From NCBI RefSeq assembly GCF_003855255.1, contig NZ_CP034072.1, positions 1,488,001 to 1,552,000 of the forward strand: a DNA stretch of 64,000 bases, written 5' to 3'. Of the stretch, positions 17,704-27,530 are shown one piece after another. Under the pieces are notes generated by a model that saw only the letters and a list, made by a program, of their open reading frames with translations, was not told where the DNA came from and made no database searches. Each line of letters opens with the position of its first letter. The stretch's first letter is position 1. This DNA is from Mycolicibacterium nivoides. GTDB taxonomy: Bacteria; Actinomycetota; Actinomycetes; Mycobacteriales; Mycobacteriaceae. The translations under genes were made by a program, and so were the position numbers.

Positions 17704-20700
17704 CTAACGGGGTTTGGCCAGCGGAAAGGGCAGTGTCTCGCGGATGCTGCGGCCGGTGATCAGCATGACCACGCGGTCCACACCCATGCCCAGCCCTCCC
17801 GTCGGCGGCATCGCGTACTCCATCGCCTGCAGGAAATCCTCGTCGAGTTCCATGGCTTCGGGGTCACCGCCTGAGGCCAGCAAAGACTGTTCCTGCAGCC
17901 GCCGGCGCTGTTCGACGGGGTCGGTCAGTTCGCTGTAGGCAGTGCCCAGCTCGACGCCCCAGGCCACCAGGTCCCAGCGCTCGGCAACCCCGGGAACGCT
18001 GCGGTGCGGCCGGGTGAGCGGCGACACCGACGTCGGGAAATCCTTGTAGAACGTGGGTTCTTCTGTGCGGTCCTCGACGAGGTGCTCGTACATCTCCAGC
18101 ACCACGGCCCCGGTATCCCAGTGGGTCAGGTACGGGATGTGCGCCGCATCGCAGAGCCGGCGCAGCGTGGCCAGATCCGTCTCGACGGTGACCTGCTCGC
18201 CGAGGGCTTCCGACACCGCGTCGTGCACTGTCTTGACCGCCCACGGACCCGAGATGTCGACCGGTTCGAGAACTCCGTCGGCCCGCGGCCGCTGGAAGAC
18301 CTGGGCGCCGTTGGCGGCCTGGGCGGCATTCTGGATCAGCTCGCGGCAGCCGTCGATCCACACGTTGTAGTCGGCGTGGGCCTGGTAGGCCTCGAGCAGG
18401 GTGAACTCCGGGTTGTGACTGAAATCCACCCCCTCGTTGCGGAAGGCCCGGCCGAGTTCGAAGACCCGCTCGACACCGCCGACACACAACCGCTTGAGGT
18501 AGAGCTCGGGTGCGATCCGCAGATACAGGTCCAGGTCGTAGGCGTTGATGTGGGTCAGGAACGGCCGGGCGTTGGCGCCGCCGTGGATCTGTTGCAGGAT
18601 CGGGGTTTCCACTTCGAGGAAACCCTTGGCGTACAACGTCTCCCGGATGGCGTGCAGGGCGCCGCTGCGGGCCCGGATCAAGTCCCGCGCCTCGGTGTTG
18701 ACGGCCAGGTCCACGTAGCGGGCCCGTACCCGGGCCTCCTGGTCGGTCAGGCCCTTCCACTTGTCCGGCAACGGCCGGAGGCATTTCCCGATCAATCGCC
18801 AACTGTCGACCAGCAGCGAGTGGGTGCCGTTGCGGCTCCGCCCCATCGAACCGCTGACCTCGATCAGATCGCCGAGGTCGATGGTCGCGGTGAAGTCGGC
18901 GGTGCCGGCCTGCGTCAGGCGGGCGTTGTCGAGCAACAGCTGGACTTCACCCGACCAATCGCGCAGTTGCGCGAACAACACGCCGCCGTAGTCCCGGACC
19001 CGCAGGATCCGCCCGGCCACGCTCACGCTGTCACCCTCGGCGGATTCGAGTGCGGCCGCGACGGTATGGCTGGGGGCCTGGCCCACGGGATAGGCGTCCA
19101 CACCGTCGGCCTGCAGCTGGCGCAGCTTGGCCATCCGGACCCGGACCTGCTCGGGCAGCCGTTGTTGCTCGTCGTCGGTGAAATCGTCCCGCAGGCCATT
19201 GCGGTCCGGAGCACTGCCGTCATGGTGCAATCGGCCCGAATCCACCAGATCGGCCGGGGCCGCGACGTGTTCACCGGTGTGCTGCTTGTTTCGCCGGGAG
19301 AACGGCAGCACCAGGAAACCCTCGGCGATCACCGAGGCCACCCCGACCCGCGGGATCAACCGGGCATCCTCGTAGCAGGCGTACCGCGGGACCCACTCGG
19401 GCTGGTACTTCATGTTCGAGCGGTACAGCGTCTCCAGTTGCCACCACCGGGAGAAGAACACCAGCAGCGCCCGCCAGAGCCGGGCCACCGGACCCGCACC
19501 CAGCTGCGCGCCCTGCTGGAACGCCGACCGGAACATCGCGAAGTTCAATGAAATCCGGCTGACCCCAATGCCTTCGGACTGCATGCACAGTTCGCTGACC
19601 ATCAGCTCGATGGTGCCGTTGGGGGATTGGGGGGAGCGGCGCATGACGTCGAGCGAGACGCCGTTGGCGCCCCACGGCACCAGCGACAGCAACGCGACCA
19701 CCTCGGGCTCAGCGTTGTCCCCGCGCTGCTGCACCGCCTCGACGAGCAGGCAGTCACCGTCGGCCGGGTCGCCGAGCCTGCCCAGCGCCATCGAGAAGCC
19801 GCGTTCGGTCTCGGTGTCCCGCCAGGCATCGGCACGCTTGATCACGTCAGCCATCTCGGCCTGATCCAGCTCCCGGTGGCGCCGGATGCGCACCGAGGTC
19901 CCGGCCCGCCGGGCCCGGGTGACCGCCTGGCGCACCGCACGCATGTCAGGTCCGGACAGCCGGAAGTTGTCGGGATGCAGGATGGCCTCGTCGCCGAGTT
20001 GCAGTGCGTTGAGTCCGGCCGCCCGGAACGCCTCGGCCGCAGCCGAACTGGCGCCCATCACGCCCGGTGCCCAGCCGTAGGTCTGGCACAACTGCAGCCA
20101 GGCCGCGATCGCCTGCGGCCACGCCTTGGGGTCGCCGACCGGATCGCCGCCGGCAAGGCACACACCCACCTCCACGCGATAGGCGATCGCGGCGCGCCCG
20201 TTGGGGGCGAACACCACCGACTTGTCACGCCGGGTGGCGAAGTACCCCAACGAGTCGTTCTTGCCGTAGGCCTCCAACAACCCGCGAATCGCCGACTCGT
20301 CCTCACCGGTCAGCGCATTGGAGGCGCGTTGCGACTGGAACAGCACGACCGCGGCCGCCATCAGTGCCAGCGCGCCGAACAAGCCGAAGATCGCGTTGAG
20401 GAAGGGGTGCGAGTAGCCCTCGAAGACCTCGGTCGGGACGGTGGCGAAGCCGCTCACCCGGTTGACGGCGTACAGCAGCCGCCACTCCGGCGCCAGGGTG
20501 CCCGGGAACAGTTCCAGCAGTGCCCACGCGGCCAGGATGCCGATCGCCATGCCCGCGACCAGGACGACGGCGGATTTGAGCAGTGCGCCCCGGCGCACTT
20601 TGGCCCAGAACTGGTTGCGGGCCAACACCAGGCAGACGATGGCCACCACGTGGAACGCCAGGCCGATGACCTCGCCGACGTCCTCGGCCAGCGGGTCACC

Positions 20701-21030
20701 ACCGGTGGCGAGATCCCCGAGGTTCCAGCCGATGGCGCCCACCATGTAGAGCACCAGGATCCACCAGGCGATCCGCTTGCGGGCGGCGAGTGCCGCGGCC
20801 AGCAAAGCCAGCACGAAGGCCCACGAGAAGCTCGTGTCGGGAAAGTTGAAGATGTAGGCGTTGACGAACTCTCGCGGCACCTGGATCAGCCAGCGCACCG
20901 TTTGAGACACGCTGGCGATCAGCGACAGGGTCGCGATGACCCCGACGGTCCAACCGGCTGCTGCGGGAACCCAGGAGAACCTCGACGCGGGCTGGACTCC
21001 GGTGCGGCGGCCGCGGCTGATAACGGTCAT
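17704..21030 (-). CDS. lysX: Bifunctional lysylphosphatidylglycerol synthase / lysyl-tRNA synthetase LysX
   Basis: The 1108-residue fusion carries three parts. There are about six membrane helices to residue 235; an MprF-type aminoacyl-phosphatidylglycerol synthase domain runs to about 590; a lysyl-tRNA synthetase module (OB fold plus class II core with [19 protein letters not shown] and [12 protein letters not shown]) fills the rest. It charges tRNA-Lys and transfers lysine to phosphatidylglycerol, making the membrane less negative and more resistant to cationic peptides, as known for M. tuberculosis LysX. On the minus strand a -10 box TATTCT (21044-21039) would start transcription about two bases before ATG 21030, so it is probably leaderless. 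Confidence 0.96.
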   Translation of the reverse strand: MTVISRGRRTGVQPASRFSWVPAAAGWTVGVIATLSLIASVSQTVRWLIQVPREFVNAYIFNFPDTSFSWAFVLALLAAALAARKRIAWWILVLYMVGAIGWNLGDLATGGDPLAEDVGEVIGLAFHVVAIVCLVLARNQFWAKVRRGALLKSAVVLVAGMAIGILAAWALLELFPGTLAPEWRLLYAVNRVSGFATVPTEVFEGYSHPFLNAIFGLFGALALMAAAVVLFQSQRASNALTGEDESAIRGLLEAYGKNDSLGYFATRRDKSVVFAPNGRAAIAYRVEVGVCLAGGDPVGDPKAWPQAIAAWLQLCQTYGWAPGVMGASSAAAEAFRAAGLNALQLGDEAILHPDNFRLSGPDMRAVRQAVTRARRAGTSVRIRRHRELDQAEMADVIKRADAWRDTETERGFSMALGRLGDPADGDCLLVEAVQQRGDNAEPEVVALLSLVPWGANGVSLDVMRRSPQSPNGTIELMVSELCMQSEGIGVSRISLNFAMFRSAFQQGAQLGAGPVARLWRALLVFFSRWWQLETLYRSNMKYQPEWVPRYACYEDARLIPRVGVASVIAEGFLVLPFSRRNKQHTGEHVAAPADLVDSGRLHHDGSAPDRNGLRDDFTDDEQQRLPEQVRVRMAKLRQLQADGVDAYPVGQAPSHTVAAALESAEGDSVSVAGRILRVRDYGGVLFAQLRDWSGEVQLLLDNARLTQAGTADFTATIDLGDLIEVSGSMGRSRNGTHSLLVDSWRLIGKCLRPLPDKWKGLTDQEARVRARYVDLAVNTEARDLIRARSGALHAIRETLYAKGFLEVETPILQQIHGGANARPFLTHINAYDLDLYLRIAPELYLKRLCVGGVERVFELGRAFRNEGVDFSHNPEFTLLEAYQAHADYNVWIDGCRELIQNAAQAANGAQVFQRPRADGVLEPVDISGPWAVKTVHDAVSEALGEQVTVETDLATLRRLCDAAHIPYLTHWDTGAVVLEMYEHLVEDRTEEPTFYKDFPTSVSPLTRPHRSVPGVAERWDLVAWGVELGTAYSELTDPVEQRRRLQEQSLLASGGDPEAMELDEDFLQAMEYAMPPTGGLGMGVDRVVMLITGRSIRETLPFPLAKPR

Positions 21031-21097
21031 ACGCCCGGAGAATAGGCGGTCAAACCGTCAATTGGGTCGATCGCGCGCACAGACACCGCCCAGGTGA

Positions 21098-21457
21098 TTA
21101 CCAGACCGGGCCGGTGTACTTCTCGCCTGGGCCTTTGCCCGGTTCTTCAGGAGCCGCGCTGGCTTCGCGGAACGCCAACTGCAGGCTCTTCAGACCGTCG
21201 CGGACGGGGCCCGCGTGCGGTCCCAGGTATTCGGCCGATGCCGTCACGAGCCCGGCAAGTGCGGTGATGAGCCGGCGGGCCTCGTCAAGATCACGGTGCG
21301 GGCTATCCTCGGGATCCTCGGATGACAGTCCGATCTTCTCGGCCGCGGCGCTCATCAACATGACCGCCGCCCGGGTGATCACTTCCACTGCGGGAATGTC
21401 TGCCAGTTCCCGTACCTGCGGCGTAGCGTCGTCGGGCGTTTCTGTCGGATCGGTCAT
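21098..21457 (-). CDS. DUF1844 domain protein
   Basis: This 119-residue cytosolic protein is typical of the DUF1844 family in length and pattern. An acidic N-terminal tail is followed by DIPAVEVITRAAVMLMSAAAEKIG, a helix with DLDEARRLITALAGLV, and a final disordered segment. DUF1844 genes regularly sit beside infC in actinobacteria, and this one is divergent from it; their promoters share the gap. Function is unknown. The ATG at 21457 is the only good start. Confidence 0.85.
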   Translation of the reverse strand: MTDPTETPDDATPQVRELADIPAVEVITRAAVMLMSAAAEKIGLSSEDPEDSPHRDLDEARRLITALAGLVTASAEYLGPHAGPVRDGLKSLQLAFREASAAPEEPGKGPGEKYTGPVW

Positions 21458-21463
21458 GCCTGC

Positions 21464-21721
21464 TAGACTGTCATGCGCGACCGTCCCGGCTTATGTCAGG
21501 GACAGCAAGTGGAGTCCCACTCCCACCGTTGGCCACACTGGTACAACGGTCCGGTCGCCGGTGTCCTCGGACACCGGTTCTGTGCTCCAGCATTGGAGGT
21601 GCAGGCGGCGCAAGCCGTGATCGGTCGGCATTGGGCCCTGCTGTGAGCAGGGCTTTTCTGTTCTACAGGGCAGAAGTGCAGATGGGTGGGTCTCCTCAGC
21701 AGACCCAACATAGGAGGCCCC
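21464..21721 (+). promoter_or_regulatory. infC promoter and long structured leader with attenuator
   Basis: A -10 box TAGACT at 21464-21469 gives a start near 21476 and a leader of about 245 nt. The leader contains a CCGGTGTCC/GGACACCGG hairpin at 21558-21577, then an intrinsic-terminator hairpin at 21635-21653 with a T-rich tail, then AGGAGG at 21712-21717. A 15-codon reading frame (GTG 21599 to TGA 21646) ends inside the terminator loop and could be a leader peptide. Such a layout suggests attenuation of the infC-rpmI-rplT operon, as known for L20 or IF3 leaders in other phyla. Confidence 0.65.
21635..21660 (+). terminator. Attenuator hairpin in the infC leader
   Basis: An eight-base-pair stem (GCCCTGCT 21635-21642, AGCAGGGC 21646-21653) with loop GTG is followed by TTTTCTGTTCT. 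It lies inside the transcribed leader, about 70 nt before infC, so it is a conditional terminator if used. Confidence 0.7.
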
Positions 21722-22321
<600 letters not shown>

Positions 22322-22344
22322 TTTCAAGACAGAACTGAGGATTC

Positions 22345-22539
22345 ATGCCCAAGGCGAAGACCCACAGCGGAGCATCGAAGCGCTTCCGCAAGACCGGGAC
22401 CGGCAAGATCGTGCGCCAGAAGGCTGGCCGCCGCCACCTGCTGGAGCACAAGGCCACCAAGCGCACCCGCCGGCTTGACGGCCGCACCGTGGTTGCTGCC
22501 AATGACACCAAGCGTGTCAACAAGTTGCTCAACGGCTAG
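22345..22539 (+). CDS. rpmI: 50S ribosomal protein L35
   Basis: This 64-residue, highly basic protein of the large ribosomal subunit has the usual [15 protein letters not shown] start and the [11 protein letters not shown] motif. It is 23 bases after infC and 40 before rplT, in the standard infC-rpmI-rplT order, so expression is under the infC leader. Confidence 0.98.
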   Translation: MPKAKTHSGASKRFRKTGTGKIVRQKAGRRHLLEHKATKRTRRLDGRTVVAANDTKRVNKLLNG

Positions 22540-22579
22540 ATCTGCCGCTCCCCGTACCGAACGAGAATAGGAACATCCC

Positions 22580-22969
22580 ATGGCACGCGTGAAGCGCGCA
22601 CTCAACGCCCAGAAGAAGCGGCGTACCGTACTCAAGGCCTCGAAGGGCTACCGGGGCCAGCGGTCCCGCCTGTACCGCAAGGCCAAGGAACAGCAGCTGC
22701 ATTCGCTGACCTACGCCTACCGGGACCGCCGGGCTCGCAAGGGTGAGTTCCGCAAGCTGTGGATCTCGCGTATCAACGCCGCGGCCCGCGCCAACGACAT
22801 CACCTACAACCGCCTGATCCAGGGCCTCAAGGCCGCAGGCGTCGAGGTCGACCGCAAGAACCTGGCCGAGATCGCCGTCAGCGATGCCGCCGCGTTCACC
22901 GCGCTGGTCGAGGTCGCCAAGGCCGCCCTGCCCGAGGACGTCAACGCGCCCTCCGGAGAGGCCGCCTGA
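22580..22969 (+). CDS. rplT: 50S ribosomal protein L20
   Basis: This 129-residue basic protein binds 23S rRNA early in 50S assembly. The family motifs [15 protein letters not shown] and [10 protein letters not shown] are present. In other bacteria L20 represses its own operon by binding leader RNA; here the leader at 21476-21721 is the possible target. Its last codons carry the ribosome binding site of tsnR. Confidence 0.98.
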   Translation: MARVKRALNAQKKRRTVLKASKGYRGQRSRLYRKAKEQQLHSLTYAYRDRRARKGEFRKLWISRINAAARANDITYNRLIQGLKAAGVEVDRKNLAEIAVSDAAAFTALVEVAKAALPEDVNAPSGEAA

Positions 22970-23739
22970 CGCTCACCGAGCGTTCTGCCCGGGTGGCAGC
23001 TGCGGTCAAACTGCAGCGCCACATCGGGCGCCGCCGCGCCGCACGCTTCCTTGCCGAGGGTCCCAACCTCGTCGAGGCCGCGTTGCGGCGCGGACTTGTT
23101 TCCGAGGTGTTCGCGACCGAGGCCGCACTCGACCGCTTCGGTGCGCTGCTCGCCGATGCGCCGGTGCAGCTGGTCACCGAGCGTGCGGCGAAAGCCCTGT
23201 CGGACACCGTGACCCCGGTCGGTCTGGTGGCGGTGTGCCGACTGCCGGAGGTCTCACTCGATGAGGTTCTGGCCACCGCGCCCCGGTTGATCGCGGTACC
23301 CGTGCAGATATCAGAGCCGGGCAACGCCGGTACGTTGATCCGCGCTGCCGACGCGATGGGCGCCGACGCCGTGGTGCTGGCCGGCAACAGCGTCGACCCG
23401 TACAACAGCAAGTGCCTGCGCGCGTCGGCCGGCAGCATCTTCTCGGTGCCGGTGATCAGCGAGCCCGACGAGGCCGCCACCGTTGCACGGTTGCAGGCCG
23501 CGGGGTTGCAGGTGCTGGCCACCACGATCGACGGCGAGGCCAACCTCGACCACATCGATCTGACGCCGCCCACGGCCTGGCTGTTCGGCCCCGAAGCCCA
23601 CGGCCTGCCAACCGAATTGGCCGCGGCCGCCGATCACCGGGTGCACATTCCGATGCCCGGGCATTCCGAAAGTCTCAACATCGCCTCGGCGGCGTCGATC
23701 TGCCTGTATCAGAGCGCTCGCGCCCACCGCGCCGGCTAG
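22966..23739 (+). CDS. tsnR: TrmH/SpoU-family RNA 2'-O-methyltransferase (TsnR), CTG start
   Basis: The 257-residue SPOUT enzyme transfers methyl from S-adenosylmethionine to ribose in rRNA or tRNA. An N-terminal substrate-binding domain precedes the knot motifs: [20 protein letters not shown], then [10 protein letters not shown] and the C-terminal [18 protein letters not shown]. No ATG or GTG occurs near the conserved N-terminus. CTG 22966 overlaps the rplT stop (CTGA) and lies five bases after GGAGAG, giving 257 residues against about 260 in M. tuberculosis TsnR. GTG 22993 is the fallback start. Confidence 0.88.
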   Translation: MTLTERSARVAAAVKLQRHIGRRRAARFLAEGPNLVEAALRRGLVSEVFATEAALDRFGALLADAPVQLVTERAAKALSDTVTPVGLVAVCRLPEVSLDEVLATAPRLIAVPVQISEPGNAGTLIRAADAMGADAVVLAGNSVDPYNSKCLRASAGSIFSVPVISEPDEAATVARLQAAGLQVLATTIDGEANLDHIDLTPPTAWLFGPEAHGLPTELAAAADHRVHIPMPGHSESLNIASAASICLYQSARAHRAG

Positions 23740-23858
23740 GTCCGGCCGCGTTCTCCGCCACAGCGCTTCACACGTGGAGCCGGACGGTTCGCGGTGATAC
23801 ACCGTGACGAGATCTACGCCGAGCACATCGACCCGTTGGTGGCCGAACACCGTGCGGG

Positions 23859-25250
23859 TCAGACCACCAGCCAGATCAGCCCCGCCATGGCGAACCCGAC
23901 CACCGACAAGATGGTCTCCAGCACTGTCCATGTCTTGAGGGTGTCCTTCACCGACATGTTGAAATACCGTGACACGATCCAGAATCCGCCGTCGTTGACG
24001 TGGCTGGCGACGATGGAGCCGGCGGACACCGCGACCACGATCAGGGCGATCTGAGCCGGGCTGTAGTTCCCGGCGGCGATGGACGATTCGATGATGCCAG
24101 CCGTCGTCACGATCGCCACCGTCGCCGAGCCCTGCGCGATCCGTAGCGCACAGCTGATCAGGTAGGCCGACAGGATCACCGGCAGGCCGATGGCGGTCAT
24201 GGAGTCGGCGAGCGCGGTGCCGATTCCGGTGGCGCGCAACACCGCACCGAAGAACGCACCGGCGCCGACCACCAGCAGGATCATGCCGACCGGCCGCAGG
24301 GACGCCGCGCTGATCTTGCCGAGCTCCGTGGCGGAGATGCCCCGGCGGATTCCCAAGAGGTAGAGCGCGAGCAGCACCGCGATGGTCAATGCGACGGCCG
24401 GGGTACCGACGAGGGTCAGGATCGACAGCAGGCGGCCGCCGTCGAGCATGACGTCGGCGATGGTGGCGGCGAGGATCAGTGCCATGGGGGCCAGGATGAT
24501 GAACGCGATGAGCCCGATCGACGGGGGATTGGCGGTGTCGGCCTCGTCCTCCTCCGGGATGAACTCGTCGGGCACTTCGACCTGGACCCGTTTCCCGATC
24601 CACGAGCCCCACGCCACGCCGCTGACGAACCAGGCGGGGATACCGCAGGCCAGGCCCATGATGATGAGCCAGCCCAGGCTGACGTGCAGCAGGCCGGCGG
24701 CAGCGACCGGACCAGGGTGCGGCGGGAGGAAGGCGTGCGTCATCGACAGGCCGGCAAGCATCGGCATCGCATACATCACCAGCGATTTACCGCCGCGCTT
24801 GGCCGCCACGTACACCAACGGAGCCAGGATGAAGATGCCGATGTCGAAGAAGATCGGGATACCGAGCACGACGCCGGTGATGCCCATGGCGAGCGGAGCG
24901 CCCTTGGGGCCGAACAGGTTCAGCAACCGGGTGGTCAGCGCGTCGGCACCGCCGGACCTCTCGAGCATCGCTCCGAGTACGGTGCCGAGCCCGATGATCA
25001 CGGTGATGTGACCGAGGATGCTGCCGAAACCCTTCTCCAACAACGAATCCGATGCTTTCGCCGGGGTCCCGACCAGGTCGGTGACGGGGATCCCCGCGAT
25101 CAGTGCGACCGCGATGCCGACCACGATCAGTGCGATGAACGGTTCGAGTTTGAGCTTGATGATCAACAACAGGAGCATCGCGATGGACACCGCGGCCAGC
25201 GTCAACAGGCCGGCCGTGTCATGTTGCAGCCAGTGCACGAACGAGGTCAT
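23859..25250 (-). CDS. GntP-family gluconate-type permease
   Basis: This 463-residue inner-membrane symporter has about twelve hydrophobic segments and the GntP signature region GLGTVLGAMLERSGGADALTTRLLN, followed by ALTTA-like loops. GntP transporters import gluconate and related sugar acids with protons. It is the last gene of a minus-strand operon with an ammonia-lyase-like enzyme, a deacylase and KDPG aldolase, so its cargo is probably an (N-acyl) amino sugar acid or 2-keto-3-deoxygluconate precursor and not free gluconate. The exact substrate is inferred from neighbours. Confidence 0.9.
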   Translation of the reverse strand: MTSFVHWLQHDTAGLLTLAAVSIAMLLLLIIKLKLEPFIALIVVGIAVALIAGIPVTDLVGTPAKASDSLLEKGFGSILGHITVIIGLGTVLGAMLERSGGADALTTRLLNLFGPKGAPLAMGITGVVLGIPIFFDIGIFILAPLVYVAAKRGGKSLVMYAMPMLAGLSMTHAFLPPHPGPVAAAGLLHVSLGWLIIMGLACGIPAWFVSGVAWGSWIGKRVQVEVPDEFIPEEDEADTANPPSIGLIAFIILAPMALILAATIADVMLDGGRLLSILTLVGTPAVALTIAVLLALYLLGIRRGISATELGKISAASLRPVGMILLVVGAGAFFGAVLRATGIGTALADSMTAIGLPVILSAYLISCALRIAQGSATVAIVTTAGIIESSIAAGNYSPAQIALIVVAVSAGSIVASHVNDGGFWIVSRYFNMSVKDTLKTWTVLETILSVVGFAMAGLIWLVV

Positions 25251-25289
25251 GGATCCTCCGGGACGGGGACTCGGGTGGTGGGGCCGGCT

Positions 25290-25919
25290 TCAGTGGGACA
25301 GCGCGGCGACGAAACTGCGTGCCCGGCCGGTGATTTCGTCCCAGTTTCCGGCGGCGACATGGGCCGGTGAGACCACGCCGGTTCCCGCGCACACAGCGAG
25401 GGCGCCCGCGTCCAGATAGGACCGGGCATTGCCCTCGTTGATCCCGCCGGACGGTAGCAACTCGACGTCCGGGTACGGCCCGCGCAGGTCGGACAGGTAC
25501 TTGGGGCCCACGCTGCCGGCCGGGAAGATCTTCACGGCCGCGGATCCGAGATCGACCGCCTGTGCGACCTCGGTGGGGGTGAGGGCACCGAGGAACACCG
25601 GCACCGAATTGGCGGTCGCGACCTCGGCGACCTCGGGGCGCAGGCCGGGGGTGACCAGGAACCGTGCGCCGGCGTCGATGGCGGCGCGGGCCTGATCGGC
25701 GGTCATCACGGTGCCGACGCCCAGCATGATCCCTGCCTCGGACACCGATTCGGCGCAGGACCTCAGGTGGTCCAGTACCCCGGGGGTGGTGAAGGTCAGC
25801 TCGACCGTGCGGATACCGCCCTCCGCGATCGCGTGGCACAGATCAGCCGCGTCGGGAATGGTCTCGGCGCGGACCACGCTGAGCACGCGATCCGACCGCA
25901 ACACGTCGAGCGCTGTCAT
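25290..25919 (-). CDS. eda: 2-keto-3-deoxy-6-phosphogluconate (KDPG) aldolase
   Basis: This 209-residue class I aldolase splits KDPG to pyruvate and glyceraldehyde 3-phosphate. Family motifs are all present: VELTFTTP with the catalytic Glu, GVGTVMTADQA, LVTPGLRPEV, the Schiff-base lysine in AVKIFPAG and PSGGINEGN. Its ATG overlaps the deacylase stop (ATGA). Together with the sugar kinase at 28999 it forms the lower half of an Entner-Doudoroff-type route. Confidence 0.92.
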   Translation of the reverse strand: MTALDVLRSDRVLSVVRAETIPDAADLCHAIAEGGIRTVELTFTTPGVLDHLRSCAESVSEAGIMLGVGTVMTADQARAAIDAGARFLVTPGLRPEVAEVATANSVPVFLGALTPTEVAQAVDLGSAAVKIFPAGSVGPKYLSDLRGPYPDVELLPSGGINEGNARSYLDAGALAVCAGTGVVSPAHVAAGNWDEITGRARSFVAALSH

Positions 25920-27523
25920 TGCACACCTCCATCCATGCCGCGTCGCAGCGACCGTCCAGCTGTCACCCCGGTGAGCTCGCCGTCATCGAGTGCGAACTGT
26001 CCGCGCACCAGGACATGGGTGAATCCCGTTGCAGCCGTGCGGGGTCGGTCGTATGTGGCGGTATCGGCCACCGTATCCGGATCGAACAGCACCAGATCGG
26101 CCGCGAAACCGGGACGGATGAATCCACGGTCGGTCAGCCGCAGCCGGGTCGCCGCCCGTCCGCTGAGGTGGCCCACGCATTCCTCCAGCGAGAACAATCC
26201 GAGGTCGCGGCAGTAGTGCCCCAGGTACCGCGCGAAGGTTCCCCAGCCGCGGGGGTGCGGCTTCGACCCGATCAGCAACCCGTCACTGCCCCCGGTGTGC
26301 CGCGGGTGCCGCATGATCGCCTGCACGTTCTCCTCGTGCCCGACATGCTGCAGGATCCCGCTCCCGAGTTCGTCGCGTAGCAGGATGTCGATGCAGACAT
26401 CGAACGCATCGCGGTCCTCTGCCGCGGCGATCTGTGCGATGGTGCGGCCCACGTAGTGATCCAGCTCGTCATGGTTGACTCCGCTGATCTCGATGGTGTC
26501 CCACTCGGCGATCACGCCGTGACAGCCGTCGGAGCCACTGACCTCCAGATGTTCGCGGATACGGGCCAGCGCGGCGGGATCGGTCAGCCGGGCGATCGTC
26601 TCTTCGGTGCTGCCCGCCGACGCCCAGCTGGGCAGGATCGCCGACAGCGTGGTTGCTCCGGGCAGGTAGGGGTACGTGTCGAGGCTGATGTCGGCACCGG
26701 CGGCGGTGGCCGCCTCGAGCAGGGTCAGAAGTTCGGGCGCCCTTCCCTTGTTCGGGCCGAAGTTGAGCGTGGCGTGAGCCAGGTGCAGTGCGCACCCGGA
26801 TCTTTCGGCAAGCTCGACCATCTCGGCGTAGGCCTCCATCGCGCCGGCACCGTAGGACCGGTGGTGTGGGGAGAAGTAGCCGCCGTAGGACGCCACCGTC
26901 CGGCACAGCGCGAGAAGTTCGTCGTTGTCGGCGTACATGCCCGGCGTGTAGGTCAATCCGGCCGACAATCCGACGGCGCCTTCGGTCATGGCCTGGGCCA
27001 CGATGGTCTGCATCTGCGCGATCTGTTCGGCAGTGGCGGGAATGTCATCCCAGCCGACGACCAGTGCGCGCACCACGCCGTGTGGGATGAGATAGGCCAC
27101 GTTGGTGGCGATTCCGCGATCGAGACGGTCCAGATACTCCGCCACCGACCGCCAGTCGAAGTCGAAGTCGATCGGGTCGGTGTTCCAACCGGCGATCTTG
27201 CGGCGGAGGACGGCGAGCACCTCGGAGGTCACCGGTGCATACGACAGCCCGTCCTGCCCGAGTACCTCGGTGGTGACGCCCTGGGTGATACGTGACGGAT
27301 GCACCGGGTTGAGCAGGATCTGCAGATCCGAATGTGCGTGCATGTCGATGAACCCGGGCGCGAGTACCAGTCCGGCGGCGTCGATCACGCGGTCGGCGGC
27401 CGGTGAATCACCGGGATCGGTGATGATGGCGGCGATGCGCTCATCATCGATCAGCACATCGGCGGCATACCGAGCGGACTCGGTGCCGTCGATGACGGTG
27501 GCGGAGCGGATCAACGTGCGCAT
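25916..27523 (-). CDS. Amidohydrolase of the N-acyl-D-amino-acid deacylase family
   Basis: This 535-residue zinc amidohydrolase has the D-aminoacylase layout: small beta domain, TIM barrel with FIDMHAHSDLQ, LHLAHATLNFG and a late Asp region, then a C-terminal beta domain (RPGFAADLVLFDPD). Such enzymes remove the acyl group from N-acyl-D-amino acids. Where typical members have a zinc-binding Cys in a GNCGxSxAP motif, this one has GQDGLSYAP, so metal site and substrate differ. In this operon an N-acetylglucosaminate-type substrate is the best guess. ATG 27523 is used; GTG 27526 is adjacent. Confidence 0.85.
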   Translation of the reverse strand: MRTLIRSATVIDGTESARYAADVLIDDERIAAIITDPGDSPAADRVIDAAGLVLAPGFIDMHAHSDLQILLNPVHPSRITQGVTTEVLGQDGLSYAPVTSEVLAVLRRKIAGWNTDPIDFDFDWRSVAEYLDRLDRGIATNVAYLIPHGVVRALVVGWDDIPATAEQIAQMQTIVAQAMTEGAVGLSAGLTYTPGMYADNDELLALCRTVASYGGYFSPHHRSYGAGAMEAYAEMVELAERSGCALHLAHATLNFGPNKGRAPELLTLLEAATAAGADISLDTYPYLPGATTLSAILPSWASAGSTEETIARLTDPAALARIREHLEVSGSDGCHGVIAEWDTIEISGVNHDELDHYVGRTIAQIAAAEDRDAFDVCIDILLRDELGSGILQHVGHEENVQAIMRHPRHTGGSDGLLIGSKPHPRGWGTFARYLGHYCRDLGLFSLEECVGHLSGRAATRLRLTDRGFIRPGFAADLVLFDPDTVADTATYDRPRTAATGFTHVLVRGQFALDDGELTGVTAGRSLRRGMDGGVQ

Positions 27524-27530
27524 CACAGGC

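Noticed and set aside
19627..21045. 472-codon plus-strand ORF opposite lysX
   Set aside because: Shadow of the lysX coding strand; no motif, no ribosome binding site.
23741..23793. GTCCGGC...GCCGGAC inverted repeat after tsnR as terminator
   Set aside because: Seven-base arms around a loop of almost 40 bases and no T tract; too weak to call.
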